This document shows, piece by piece, positions 18,640-27,251 of a stretch of DNA of 64,000 nt; position 1 is the first letter of the stretch; every line of letters starts with the position of its first letter. Made by a program: the position numbers and the translations under genes. The stretch is from Ralstonia mannitolilytica (GTDB lineage: Bacteria; Pseudomonadota; Gammaproteobacteria; Burkholderiales; Burkholderiaceae). The stretch covers positions 682,001 to 746,000 of the forward strand of contig NZ_CAJPVG010000001.1 in NCBI RefSeq assembly GCF_905397375.1, written 5' to 3'. The notes below the pieces were generated by a model. That model had not been told where the DNA came from and made no database searches. It saw only the letters and a list, made by a program, of their open reading frames with translations.

Positions 18640-19326
18640 ATGCTGGTCTGCATACCAAACGTCTTCAACGCCGCGCAGGTGGCTGCGCTGCGCGACCTGC
18701 TCGACAACGCGGGCGATGCCTGGGTGGATGGCCGCGTGTCGGCCGGCTATTCCGGGGCGCCGGTCAAGAACAACCAGCAGATCGATGAGGGCTCGGAAGT
18801 GGCCCTCCAGTGCCAGCAGCTCATCCTGAGCGTGCTGGAGCGGCATCCGCGCTTCATCAGCGCAGCGTTGCCGAATGTGGTGTACCCGCCGATGTTCAAC
18901 CGTTATGGCGAGGGCATGACCTTCGGCGCGCACGTCGATGGCAGTGTGCGCATCCACCCGCACGACGGGCGCAAGCTGCGCACCGACATCTCGGCCACGC
19001 TGTTCCTGTCAGATCCTGCCAGCTACGACGGCGGCGAACTGCAGATCGAAGACACCTATGGCATGCACAGCGTCAAGCTCAATGCCGGAGACCTCGTCAT
19101 CTATCCGGCCACGAGCCTGCACCAGGTCACGCCCATCACACGCGGCGTGCGCGTGGCGAGCTTCTTCTGGATCCAGAGCCTGATCCGCGATGACGCGCAG
19201 CGCGCCATGCTGTTCGACCTGGACAACGCCATCCAGACGCTGAACCAGACCGGCGCCGACGAGACGGCGCGCCGCACGCTGATCGGCGTGTATCACAACC
19301 TCATGCGGCAGTGGAGCGAAACCTGA
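18640..19326 (+). CDS. piuC: Fe(II)/2-oxoglutarate hydroxylase PiuC/YbiX
   Basis: 228 residues from ATG 18640. The non-haem iron ligands are His98 and Asp100 (GAHVDGSVR) and His161 (SLHQVTP), with an Arg a few residues later for 2-oxoglutarate. Length and the opening VFNAAQVAALRDLL match the PiuC/YbiX family. It follows the Fiu-like receptor by 47 bp on the same strand, the usual fiu-ybiX pairing, so it is probably in the same Fur-controlled unit. Its substrate in siderophore use is unknown. Confidence 0.9.
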   Translation: MLVCIPNVFNAAQVAALRDLLDNAGDAWVDGRVSAGYSGAPVKNNQQIDEGSEVALQCQQLILSVLERHPRFISAALPNVVYPPMFNRYGEGMTFGAHVDGSVRIHPHDGRKLRTDISATLFLSDPASYDGGELQIEDTYGMHSVKLNAGDLVIYPATSLHQVTPITRGVRVASFFWIQSLIRDDAQRAMLFDLDNAIQTLNQTGADETARRTLIGVYHNLMRQWSET

Positions 19327-19382
19327 TCCGAGCCGGCTTCAAGCCGTGATGGCCGCGCCGCGCCCGGTTGTGTCAGCGGCGC

Positions 19383-19529
19383 TTAGCGGCCCGAACGGCG
19401 ATACAGCTCGGCCATCATGCCGCAGCTTTCCACGTGCAGCGCGACGGCTCGGGCGGCTTCACGGCGGACGATCTGCCAGAAGCGGGCGAAGCGGGAGGTG
19501 GGGGCAGCATTGAGGACGGCGGCTTTCAT
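19383..19529 (-). CDS. 48-residue small protein, not recognised
   Basis: ATG 19529 to TAA 19383, 48 residues, starting MKAAVLNAAPTSRFARFWQ and ending AELYRRSGR. A good ribosome site (AGAAAGGAAC) lies 7 bp upstream. It has no signal peptide or membrane helix; it is basic at both ends with a helical, amphipathic middle (RREAARAVALHVESCGMMAELYRR) and one cysteine. An inverted repeat (19554-19567) sits just upstream and may be its operator. Convergent with piuC (57 bp between stops). I know no family for it; the ribosome site and composition make it a plausible real gene. Confidence 0.6.
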   Translation of the reverse strand: MKAAVLNAAPTSRFARFWQIVRREAARAVALHVESCGMMAELYRRSGR

Positions 19530-19553
19530 GGCGGTTCCTTTCTGAGCGATGGC

Positions 19554-19567
19554 TAGGGATAACCCTA
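19554..19567 (-). promoter_or_regulatory. inverted repeat before the 48-residue gene
   Basis: TAGGG-ATAA-CCCTA, a 5-bp inverted repeat with a 4-base spacer, 25 bp upstream of the small-gene start. Likely an operator or promoter element; the protein that would bind is unknown. Confidence 0.4.
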
Positions 19568-19643
19568 ACAGGGAATACCCGAATATTAGTCCGAATATTG
19601 CATCGCAGCAAACCAGGCGTGCCGTTGTTGCCTCATCGCCACA

Positions 19644-19934
19644 TCAACGTGATTCCGCTTCCACTCGAAAGACGACGCCGGCGTTGCCGTCCACCCGGAG
19701 GGCGTCGCCGTTCTTCAGCTGCGCCCGAATGCCGGGCAGATTCACCACCGCCGGAATGCCGAATTCGCGCGCCACGATCGCGCCGTGGGAGAGATAGCCG
19801 CCGGTTTCCATGACCAGCGCGCTGGCTTTCAGGAAGAGCGGCGTCCAGGCCGGGTCGGTGCTCGGCGCGACGAGCACGTCGCCCGCCTGCAGTCCGGTGC
19901 CGGCCGCGGCGTGGTCGACCAGGCGCGCTTCCAT
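19644..19934 (-). pseudogene. PEP-utilising mobile (swivelling) domain, remnant of a larger enzyme
   Basis: 96 residues. GDVLVAPSTDPAWTPLF, then METGGYLSHGAIVAREFGIPAVV, is the phosphohistidine swivel domain of PEP synthase/pyruvate-phosphate-dikinase-like enzymes, with the catalytic His in YLSHGA. In those enzymes it is the C-terminal 100 residues of a protein of about 800; here the ATP-grasp and PEP-binding parts are missing. Its ATG shares TGATG with the TetR stop, so it can be translated, but a lone swivel domain cannot catalyse the full reaction. I read it as a deletion remnant; a stand-alone carrier domain is the other possibility. Confidence 0.7.
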
Positions 19935-20572
19935 CAGGCCCCCTTGCGGGCGACGCCGTGCAGGAACAGGTCGATGACGGCGGCAAAGCCTTCGTGCAGG
20001 TCGCGCGCGCCCGTATCGGGGCGCGCCAGCCAGCGCATGAGCGCGCCGAGATACAGGTACTCCAGCAGCCCGGCAAGATGCTCCGCCCCAAGCCGGGTAT
20101 CGAGTTCGCCCGCGCGTTGGGCCGCGTCAATAAGCGCCATGAACACCGCTTCGAACCCGCTGCGCTTGTCCGCATCATGGCTGCGATCGGCGGGGTCGGC
20201 ACTGGCGAAGCGGTAGCGGAAGTACGCGGCCAGGTAGGGACGCCGGACGTTGCACCAGTCGGCCGAGGCAGACAGCAGCACCGAGAGCCGCGACGCGAAA
20301 TCCGCCTGCGCTTCAATCAGCGGGCGCAACTGCGCACCGCCCTCGGCCAGCTCGGCATGGAAGCGGTGCGCCAGCAGCGCCTCCTTGAGCGGAAAGTGGT
20401 TGTACAGCGTGCCTTTGGAGACATCGGCCTGCGCTGCAATCTGCTCCATCGTCACCGCGTCGTAACCGTGCTGCTCGAACAGCGCGAATGCCGTGGCGGC
20501 GAGGTGGTCCAGCGTCTGGAGGCGCTTGCGCTCCCGGCGGCCGGTTCCGATGGGGAACGGGATGGACGGCAT
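19934..20572 (-). CDS. TetR-family transcriptional regulator
   Basis: 212 residues from ATG 20572. The N-terminal HTH is typical (TAFALFEQHGYDAVTMEQIAAQADVSKGTLYNHFPLKEALL, residues about 26-70), with a C-terminal ligand domain of about 140 residues. An imperfect inverted repeat with TTTTTGA/TCAAAAA arms just upstream (20586-20622) is probably its own operator. It is coupled by TGATG to the PEP-swivel remnant, so the original target was probably that enzyme, now mostly lost. Confidence 0.85.
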   Translation of the reverse strand: MPSIPFPIGTGRRERKRLQTLDHLAATAFALFEQHGYDAVTMEQIAAQADVSKGTLYNHFPLKEALLAHRFHAELAEGGAQLRPLIEAQADFASRLSVLLSASADWCNVRRPYLAAYFRYRFASADPADRSHDADKRSGFEAVFMALIDAAQRAGELDTRLGAEHLAGLLEYLYLGALMRWLARPDTGARDLHEGFAAVIDLFLHGVARKGA

Positions 20573-20585
20573 GATCGGCACATAA

Positions 20586-20622
20586 TTTTTGACGATGCAT
20601 AATTTTATACGTCGTTCAAAAA
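20586..20622 (-). promoter_or_regulatory. inverted repeat upstream of tetR
   Basis: TTTTTGACGA (20586-20595) faces TCGTTCAAAAA (20612-20622), arms matching except one extra T, around an AT-rich centre. The position 14 bp before the TetR start fits an autoregulatory operator. Confidence 0.5.
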
Positions 20623-20681
20623 TATTGCCGGGCGTACGTCGGGCCGCCCCCGAGTCTGGCGTGGGATTGCGCGGCGATGGG

Positions 20682-21593
20682 TCAGCGGCGGTCGGCCCAG
20701 CCGGCGTCGCGCTGGAACCACTCCGAGAGGAAATCGATGAACGCGCTGACTTTGGCCGACAGGTTCGCGCGCTCCGGATACACCGCGAAAACATCGGCCA
20801 CGGGCAGCGTCCAATCGGTCAGCACGGGCACCAGCCGGCCGTCGCGCACGTGGGCGTGGATGTCCCACTCCGAGCGCATGAGGATGCCGTAGCCGGCCAG
20901 CGCCCACAGCACGCCGGTCTCGCCGTCGTTGGTGCTCAGCGGCCCGCGCACCTTGACGGTTTCATGCTTGCTGCCGCGTGTGAGGTACCACGTGCCGTAG
21001 GCGGCATCGCTCTCGCGCAGCACGATGCACGCATGCGATTGCAGATCGCGCGGCACCTGGGGCGCGCCCGCGCGTGCGAGATATTCGGGCGACGCGCACA
21101 GCAGCCGGCGATTGCTGACGATCTTGCGCGCCACCATGCGCGAATCGGGGACCGTGCCGAACCAGATGCCGATGTCGAACGCGTTGTCGGCCAGGTTGAC
21201 GGAGCGGTCTGTCAGCTCCAGTTGCACCTCCACCTCGGGATAACGCCGGGCGAACTCGACGACGGCCGGCGCGATATGCCGGCGCCCGAAGCCGAACGTG
21301 GCATTCACCCGCAACAGGCCCTTCGGTGTGCCGCGGCTGCTGGAGACCGCCTGCTCCAGCGCCTCGAGTTCTTCCAGCAGCCGCGAGCCGGTGGCCAGGT
21401 AGATCTCGCCTTCATGCGTGACGCTCAGGCGCCGCGTGGTGCGGTTGAGCAGGCGCACGCCGAGGCGCCTTTCCAGTTGCGCCAGCCGCGCCGTCACGGC
21501 CGGCGGTGTCACGCCCAACTCGCGCGCCAACGCCGCCAGGGAGCCCTGCTTGACCAGCCGGGTAAAGAACTCGAGATCGGACACGCGATCCAT
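20682..21593 (-). CDS. LysR-family regulator of the leuCD-like/2HCT operon
   Basis: 303 residues from ATG 21593. HTH at the N-terminus (VKQGSLAALARELGVTPPAVTARLAQLERRLG), then the substrate-binding-like effector domain (GLLRVNATFGFGRRHIAPAVVEF). It is divergent from the LeuC-like gene with 122 bp between starts, the standard layout for a LysR activator and its target, so it probably senses a 2-hydroxy- or dicarboxylate. It resembles the LysR protein at 26243 in this window (shared VNA(T/P)xGFGRR and WALAGYGILMRSEWD-like segments). Confidence 0.88.
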   Translation of the reverse strand: MDRVSDLEFFTRLVKQGSLAALARELGVTPPAVTARLAQLERRLGVRLLNRTTRRLSVTHEGEIYLATGSRLLEELEALEQAVSSSRGTPKGLLRVNATFGFGRRHIAPAVVEFARRYPEVEVQLELTDRSVNLADNAFDIGIWFGTVPDSRMVARKIVSNRRLLCASPEYLARAGAPQVPRDLQSHACIVLRESDAAYGTWYLTRGSKHETVKVRGPLSTNDGETGVLWALAGYGILMRSEWDIHAHVRDGRLVPVLTDWTLPVADVFAVYPERANLSAKVSAFIDFLSEWFQRDAGWADRR

Positions 21594-21619
21594 TATTCAA
21601 ATGAAGTAAAGAATAAATA

Positions 21620-21649
21620 AAGATGTCGGACAATTATAAAATGCATCTT
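21620..21649 (+). promoter_or_regulatory. AT-rich inverted repeat between LysR and leuC-like genes
   Basis: AAGATG (21620-21625) faces CATCTT (21644-21649) around the AT-rich TTATAAAAT. A plausible LysR site and promoter region for the divergent pair. Confidence 0.35.
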
Positions 21650-21715
21650 CATGGATAGACTCCATCTCGCAAAGGAAGCCCGGCGCGCCGGACGCATCGA
21701 ACGAATGGAGAACGC

Positions 21716-23131
21716 ATGGCAAAAACGCTGTATCAGAAGCTGGTCGACTCGCACACCGTCGCCCGGCTCGATGCGCAGAACGTGCTGCTGTACGCCGATC
21801 TGCACATCATGAACGAGTACACCAGCCCGCAGGCCTTTGCGGGCTTGCGCGAAGCAGGCCGCGCAGTGGCGGCGCCAGGCCAGCACATGGCGGTGGTCGA
21901 CCACATCATCCCGACGCACCCGGTGCGCGTGCGCGTCATCGAAGACGCTGCTTCGGCGTTGCAGGCGTCCAACCTGGCGGAGAACTGTGCCGAACACGGC
22001 ATCGTCCTGTTCGACACGAACGATGCGCTGCAGGGCATCGAGCATGTGATCGCGCCGGAGCTGGGCATGATCCGCCCCGGCATGGTCGTGCTCTGCGGCG
22101 ACAGCCACACCACCACCTACGGCGCGTTCGGCGCGCTGGGCTTTGGCATCGGCACGTCCGAAGTCGAGCACGTGCTGGCGACGCAGACGCTGGTGTACCG
22201 GCTCGCGCAGGACATGCGCATCCGCGTGGACGGGCAACTGCCGACAGGCACCACCGCCAAGGACCTGATCCTCCACGTCATCAGCCGCATCGGCGCGCAG
22301 GGTGCGCGCGGCTATGTGGTCGAATTTGCCGGCAGTGCCATCCAGGCGCTCTCGATGGAGGCACGCATGACCCTGTGCAACATGGCGGTGGAAGCCGGTG
22401 CGCGCGGCGCGCTGATCGCGCCCGACGCCAAGGCCACGCGCTACGTGCTCGAACACGCACGGGATGTCGCAGGCACCCACGTGAACGCGGCATTGGCCGA
22501 CTGGCGCCAGCTCTTCAGCGATGCCGATGCGCAGTTCGATGCCGAGTACCACTTCGATGCCAGCGAGGTCGCGCCCTACGTGACGTGGGGCACCAGCCCG
22601 GATGAGGCCATCCCCGTGACCGGCACGATTCCGCCGGCGCAAGCGGCATCCGAGCGGGCCTTGCGCTACGTGGGGCTGGAGGCCGGCAGCGCCATCGAGG
22701 GCGTGCCGGTGCAGCGCGTGTTCATCGGTTCGTGCACGAATGCGCGCATTGAAGATCTGCGCGAGGTGGCAGCCGTCGTGCGCGGCCGGCGCGTGGCCGC
22801 GGGTGTGCGGGCGATGGTCGTGCCGGGGTCGGGCGCAGTGCGCCGGCAAGCCGAGCAGGAGGGCATTGCCGAGGTGCTGATCGCCAGCGGTTTTGAATGG
22901 CGCCAGCCCGGCTGCTCGATGTGCCTGGCGATGAACGACGACGTGCTCGCGCCGGGAGAGCGCTGCGCCTCCACCACGAACCGCAACTTCGAAGGCCGCC
23001 AGGGGCGCGGTGGCATCACGCACCTGATGAGTCCGGCCATGGCGGCGGCCGCCGCCATCACGGGCCGCATCACCGACGTCCGCAAGCTGCAAGCCGAGCC
23101 GCAACCTCACCTGGAGACCGCACATGCCTGA
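21716..23131 (+). CDS. leuC: LeuC-family hydro-lyase large subunit (isopropylmalate/methylmalate/maleate type)
   Basis: 471-residue aconitase-superfamily large subunit. The three cysteines of the 4Fe-4S cluster are present: GSCTNARIEDL (near residue 341) and GCSMC (near 400 and 403); CGDSHTTTYGAFG is the other family motif. It pairs with the LeuD-like subunit at 23124 through an 8-bp ATGCCTGA overlap. Neighbours are not leucine genes but a 2-hydroxycarboxylate transporter and a LysR activator, so the substrate is more likely a small 2-hydroxy acid or its dehydrated form (for example citramalate/citraconate or malate/maleate). That is an inference from context; the symbol names the family only. 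Confidence 0.85.
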   Translation: MAKTLYQKLVDSHTVARLDAQNVLLYADLHIMNEYTSPQAFAGLREAGRAVAAPGQHMAVVDHIIPTHPVRVRVIEDAASALQASNLAENCAEHGIVLFDTNDALQGIEHVIAPELGMIRPGMVVLCGDSHTTTYGAFGALGFGIGTSEVEHVLATQTLVYRLAQDMRIRVDGQLPTGTTAKDLILHVISRIGAQGARGYVVEFAGSAIQALSMEARMTLCNMAVEAGARGALIAPDAKATRYVLEHARDVAGTHVNAALADWRQLFSDADAQFDAEYHFDASEVAPYVTWGTSPDEAIPVTGTIPPAQAASERALRYVGLEAGSAIEGVPVQRVFIGSCTNARIEDLREVAAVVRGRRVAAGVRAMVVPGSGAVRRQAEQEGIAEVLIASGFEWRQPGCSMCLAMNDDVLAPGERCASTTNRNFEGRQGRGGITHLMSPAMAAAAAITGRITDVRKLQAEPQPHLETAHA

Positions 23132-23786
23132 GACCACGTACATCGAAGGCATCGCCGCGCCGCTGCCCACGCCCAACCTCGATACCGATCAGATCATGCC
23201 GAAGCAGTTCCTGCGCGGCATCGATAAGGCCGGGCTCGACCGCGGCGTGCTGTACGACCTGCGTTACGACGCCAACCACGAGCCGCGCAGCGACTGCGTC
23301 CTGAACCAGCCGGCGTACCAGGGAGCGTCCATCCTCGTCGGCGGGAGCAACTTCGGATGTGGCTCCAGCCGCGAGCACGCGGTCTGGGGGCTGCAGCAGT
23401 TCGGCATTCGCGCTGTCATCGCCCCGAGCTTTGGCGAGATCTTCTACAGCAACGCGATGAACAACCGTCTGCTGCTCGTGATGCTCGAGCCAGCCGATGT
23501 GGCGCGCATCCTGGCCGAAGTGTCCGACCCCGCCACGCACCGCATCGCCATTGATGTGCAGGCGATGACGGTGCGCAGCCACAGCGTTGAAGTGCCGTTT
23601 GCCCTGTCGGATCGGCACCGACACATGTTCCTGCATGGCCTGGACATGATCGGTGCGACGCTGGCGCGCTGGAGCGAGATCGACGCGTTCCAGCGGGCGC
23701 ACTGGCAGGCGCGGCCGTGGTTGCGCGACATTGCGGCCACCACGCGCGCGCGGCTTGCCGCGGCTCCACCGGGCAGCCTGCCTTGA
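23124..23786 (+). CDS. leuD: LeuD-family hydro-lyase small subunit
   Basis: 220-residue swivelling small subunit. PTPNLDTDQIMPKQFLR and GGSNFGCGSSREHAVWGLQQFGIRAVIAPSFGEIFY are the family signatures, the second closing over the active site. Length matches LeuD. It overlaps the large-subunit gene by 8 bp and is followed after 97 bp by a 2-hydroxycarboxylate transporter, so it belongs to a substrate-uptake and dehydration module rather than leucine synthesis. Confidence 0.87.
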   Translation: MPETTYIEGIAAPLPTPNLDTDQIMPKQFLRGIDKAGLDRGVLYDLRYDANHEPRSDCVLNQPAYQGASILVGGSNFGCGSSREHAVWGLQQFGIRAVIAPSFGEIFYSNAMNNRLLLVMLEPADVARILAEVSDPATHRIAIDVQAMTVRSHSVEVPFALSDRHRHMFLHGLDMIGATLARWSEIDAFQRAHWQARPWLRDIAATTRARLAAAPPGSLP

Positions 23787-23883
23787 GCGCTTCCTCGTTT
23801 CGTTACACCACCACACACAACAGCGGCGCATCGTCACCTCGCCCAAGACGAGGGGCGACGCCGCGCCTGTCAGGAGACAAACC

Positions 23884-25206
23884 ATGCAAGCCTCCCTGCC
23901 TGCGGATCACGCCGCGCCCACCGGGTTCTGGCGCACGCTCGCGCGTTATCGCGTCGGGCCGTTGCCGTTGCCGCTCTATGTCGTCATCGCCGCCGTCACG
24001 GTCCTGGCGGCCGCCAGCAAGAAGCTGCCCAACGACATGATCGGCGGGTTTGCCGTGCTGATGCTGCTCGGCTTCCTGTTGGGCGAGATCGGGGCGCGGC
24101 TTCCGGTGTTCCGGCACGTTGGCGGGGCGGCCATCCTGTGCCTGTTCGTGCCGTCGGCGCTGGTCGGCTACAAGGCGATCGACCCCGAGATGGTCAAGGC
24201 GCTGACCACCACCATGAAGACGGCCAACCTCCAGTATCTCTACATCGCCTGCCTGGTGGCGGGCAGTATCCTCGGCATGCGCCACCGCGTGCTGGTGCAG
24301 GGATTCATGCGGATGTCCGTGCCGCTGCTGGTCGGCACGCTGGCGGCCGTCGTGGCGGGCGTGTCGGTCGGGCTGCTGTTCGGTCATGACCCGATGCATA
24401 CCTTTTTCTTCATCGTCATTCCCATTGTGGGCGGCGGCATCGGGGAGGGCATCCTGCCGCTCTCGATCGGCTATGCAGAGATTCTGGGCCGGCCGCAAGC
24501 CGAGCTGGTTGCCATGCTCGTGCCGGCGGCCTTGCTCGGCAACGTGGTCGCCATCCTGTCGAGCGGTGCGCTCAGGTGGCTTGGCGAGAAGCGCCCGCAT
24601 CTGACCGGCAATGGCGACCTCGTCAAGGCCGGCGACGATGCCGACCTGCTGCGCAACGATCATGTGGACGCCCCCATCCAGCTCGGGCTCATGGGCGCCG
24701 GCTTGCTGATCGCATGCGCGTTCTTCATCTTCGGCGCGCTCCTGGCGCCGTTCACGGGCATTCCGGGGCCGATCCTCATGATCATTAGCGCGGCGGTGCT
24801 GAAGGTGACGAAGCTCATGCCCGAGAAGATGGAGCTGGGCGCCTACCAGATGTACCGGTTTGTCTCGACCAACCTCACGTTTGCGATCCTCGTCGGGCTC
24901 GGTGCGCTGTTCGTGTCTTGGAAGGAACTGGTGGTGGCGTTCACGCCTGGCTACTTTGCGATCTGCGCGGCCACGGTGCTGGCGCTCGTGGCATCGGGCT
25001 TCTTCGTCGGCAGATGGCTGGGGATGCATCCGGTGGAATCTGGCATCGTGACGGCGTGCCACAGCGGCCTGGGCGGCACGGGAGACGTGGCGATCCTCTC
25101 GGCATCCAACCGCATGGGCCTGATGCCATTCGCGCAGATCAGCACACGCATCGGCGGCGCCGCGATGGTCGTGTGCGCCACGATCCTGCTCAAGCTGCTG
25201 CACTGA
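23884..25206 (+). CDS. 2-hydroxycarboxylate transporter (2HCT family, CitS/MaeN-like)
   Basis: 440-residue secondary transporter with about eleven helices. The two inverted halves each carry the 2HCT re-entrant motif: GGGIGEGILPLS in the first and GGTGDVAILSA in the second. This family moves citrate, malate or lactate-type 2-hydroxy acids with sodium or protons. ATG 23884 lies 10 bp after CAGGAGAC. It closes the operon begun by the leuCD-like pair and should bring in their substrate. Confidence 0.88.
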   Translation: MQASLPADHAAPTGFWRTLARYRVGPLPLPLYVVIAAVTVLAAASKKLPNDMIGGFAVLMLLGFLLGEIGARLPVFRHVGGAAILCLFVPSALVGYKAIDPEMVKALTTTMKTANLQYLYIACLVAGSILGMRHRVLVQGFMRMSVPLLVGTLAAVVAGVSVGLLFGHDPMHTFFFIVIPIVGGGIGEGILPLSIGYAEILGRPQAELVAMLVPAALLGNVVAILSSGALRWLGEKRPHLTGNGDLVKAGDDADLLRNDHVDAPIQLGLMGAGLLIACAFFIFGALLAPFTGIPGPILMIISAAVLKVTKLMPEKMELGAYQMYRFVSTNLTFAILVGLGALFVSWKELVVAFTPGYFAICAATVLALVASGFFVGRWLGMHPVESGIVTACHSGLGGTGDVAILSASNRMGLMPFAQISTRIGGAAMVVCATILLKLLH

Positions 25207-25285
25207 GGGGGCCACCACCAGGAAGCACGGCGGGCACGGCAACGGCGCTACACTCAAGCACCGTTCACGCACTTCCCGGATTGCC

Positions 25286-26239
25286 ATGACCGCACTGCGC
25301 ACGCTGTATCCCGCCATCGAACCGTACGAAACCGGCATGCTGGACGTGGGCGATGGCCACACGATCTACTACGAACGCGTCGGCACGCCCGGCGCCAAGC
25401 CGGCGGTGTTCCTGCACGGCGGGCCGGGCGGCGGCATCTCGGCCGACCACCGCCGCCTGTTCGACCCCGCGCGCTACGACGTCATGCTGTTTGACCAGCG
25501 CGGCTGCGGCCGATCGACGCCGCACGCGGGGCTCGAAGCCAACACCACGTGGCACCTCGTGGCCGACATCGAGCGCCTGCGCGCGATTGCCGGCGCCGGG
25601 CGCTGGCTCGTCTTCGGCGGCTCCTGGGGTTCGACGCTGGCCCTGGCCTACGCTCAGAAGTATCCGCAGCACGTGAGCGAACTCGTGTTGCGCGGCGTCT
25701 ACACCGTCACGCAGGCCGAGCTGCGCTGGTATTACCAGTACGGCGTGTCGGAGATGTTCCCGGAGAAATGGGCCCGCTTCCAGGCGCCCATCCCCGAAGA
25801 CGAGCGCGGCGACATGATCGCGGCCTACCGCAAGATCCTCACCGGCACCGACACCGCCAAGCAGATCGAGGCGGCCCGCGCGTGGAGCGTGTGGGAGGGC
25901 GAGACCATCACGCTGCTGCCCGACCCGGGCAACAGCGCCAAGCACGCCGACGACCATTTCGCGCTGGCCTTCGCACGTCTGGAGAACCACTACTTCACGC
26001 ACCAGTGCTGGCTCGAAGAAGGCCAGCTGCTGCGCGAGGCGCACAGGCTGGCCGGCATTCCCGGCGTGATCGTGCATGGCCGCTACGACATGCCGTGCCC
26101 AGCGCGCTATGCCTACGCGCTGCACCAGGCGTGGCCCGATTCGGACTTCCACCTGATCGAAGGCGCGGGCCATGCGTGGTCCGAGCCCGGCATCCTCGAC
26201 CAGCTCATTGCCGCCACGGACCGCTTTGCCGGCAAATAG
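25286..26239 (+). CDS. pip: proline iminopeptidase
   Basis: 317-residue alpha/beta-hydrolase of peptidase family S33. Oxyanion-hole motif HGGPGGG (near residue 44), DQRGCGRS, nucleophile serine in GGSWGS (near 110), and the acid and His in the last third (HGRYDMPCP, EGAGHAWSEPG). It removes N-terminal proline from peptides in the cytoplasm. Length and motifs match bacterial Pip. It is followed 3 bp later by a LysR gene and may share its mRNA. Confidence 0.92.
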   Translation: MTALRTLYPAIEPYETGMLDVGDGHTIYYERVGTPGAKPAVFLHGGPGGGISADHRRLFDPARYDVMLFDQRGCGRSTPHAGLEANTTWHLVADIERLRAIAGAGRWLVFGGSWGSTLALAYAQKYPQHVSELVLRGVYTVTQAELRWYYQYGVSEMFPEKWARFQAPIPEDERGDMIAAYRKILTGTDTAKQIEAARAWSVWEGETITLLPDPGNSAKHADDHFALAFARLENHYFTHQCWLEEGQLLREAHRLAGIPGVIVHGRYDMPCPARYAYALHQAWPDSDFHLIEGAGHAWSEPGILDQLIAATDRFAGK

Positions 26240-26242
26240 CGG

Positions 26243-27148
26243 ATGACGGACTCCGTCGACCTGCGCTTCCTGCTCGCCATCCAGGACAACGGCAGCCTGG
26301 TGGCGACGGCGCGCGCGCTCGGCCTGACGCCGTCGGCCGTGTCGCAGCGCCTGCAGCAGCTGGAGAAGAAGCTTGGCACGCGGCTGGTGGACCGGACCGC
26401 GCGCAGCCTGCGATTCACGCAGGAGGGCGCACTGCTGTGCGAGCGCGGCGCGGAGCTGATCCGCCAGCTCGATGCGCTGTCGGAAGACCTGCACACGCGC
26501 CGCGGCGGCCTGGTCGGGACGCTGAAGGTCAACGCGCCGCTCGGGTTCGGGCGGCGTTATGTGGCGCCGATCATTGCCGAGTTTCAGCAGCAGCACCCGG
26601 ATGTCGACATCGAACTGACGCTGTCCGATGCACCGCTCACCGAGGCGGCGGATCGCTTTGATGTGGTGGTGCATATCGGCGCGTTGCAGGTATCGAACCT
26701 CGTGGGCTACGCGATTGCGCCGAATGCGCGGTTTGTCTGCGCATCGCCCGCGCTGGTGAAGCGTTTCGGCCTGCCGCAAGCACCGGAGGACCTTGCCGCG
26801 CTGCCGTGCATCGTGCTGCGGGAGAACAAGGAGGATGTCACGCTGTGGCACTTCAGCAAGGGCCGCACGAGCCGCAGCGTGCGCGTGCGGAACCACCTCG
26901 TCTGCAACGACGGCGACGTGATCCGCCAGTGGGCGCGCGAGGGCCGCGGCGTCATCCTGCGCTCCGAATGGGACGTGGCGGACGATCTGCGCGCCGGCCA
27001 CCTGGTGCGCCTGCTGCCCGGCTGGAAGGCGCCCGACGCCAACGTGATCGCGCTCACACACGGCCGTGCCGGTTTGCCGCAGCGCACGCGCCACTTCATG
27101 CAGGCCTTGCAAAGCCGCTTCAGACCGCAGCCGCCGTGGCGCGCATGA
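26243..27148 (+). CDS. LysR-family transcriptional regulator
   Basis: 301 residues from ATG 26243, 3 bp after the pip stop. HTH (IQDNGSLVATARALGLTPSAVSQRLQQLEKKLG), effector domain (GTLKVNAPLGFGRRYVAPIIAEF). It is in the same direction as pip, and downstream lie the HAD and DSD1-type genes, which may be the targets. Similar in plan to the LysR protein at 20682, suggesting the two are paralogues. Confidence 0.87.
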   Translation: MTDSVDLRFLLAIQDNGSLVATARALGLTPSAVSQRLQQLEKKLGTRLVDRTARSLRFTQEGALLCERGAELIRQLDALSEDLHTRRGGLVGTLKVNAPLGFGRRYVAPIIAEFQQQHPDVDIELTLSDAPLTEAADRFDVVVHIGALQVSNLVGYAIAPNARFVCASPALVKRFGLPQAPEDLAALPCIVLRENKEDVTLWHFSKGRTSRSVRVRNHLVCNDGDVIRQWAREGRGVILRSEWDVADDLRAGHLVRLLPGWKAPDANVIALTHGRAGLPQRTRHFMQALQSRFRPQPPWRA

Positions 27149-27251
27149 TGTAGTGCAACTGAATCTATGAATCAAAGCGGCTTCACCGAAAGACCGCGCG
27201 TGATGCCTACAATCGGCTGCATCGATTCCCGCCGATATGCAGGTGACACGC

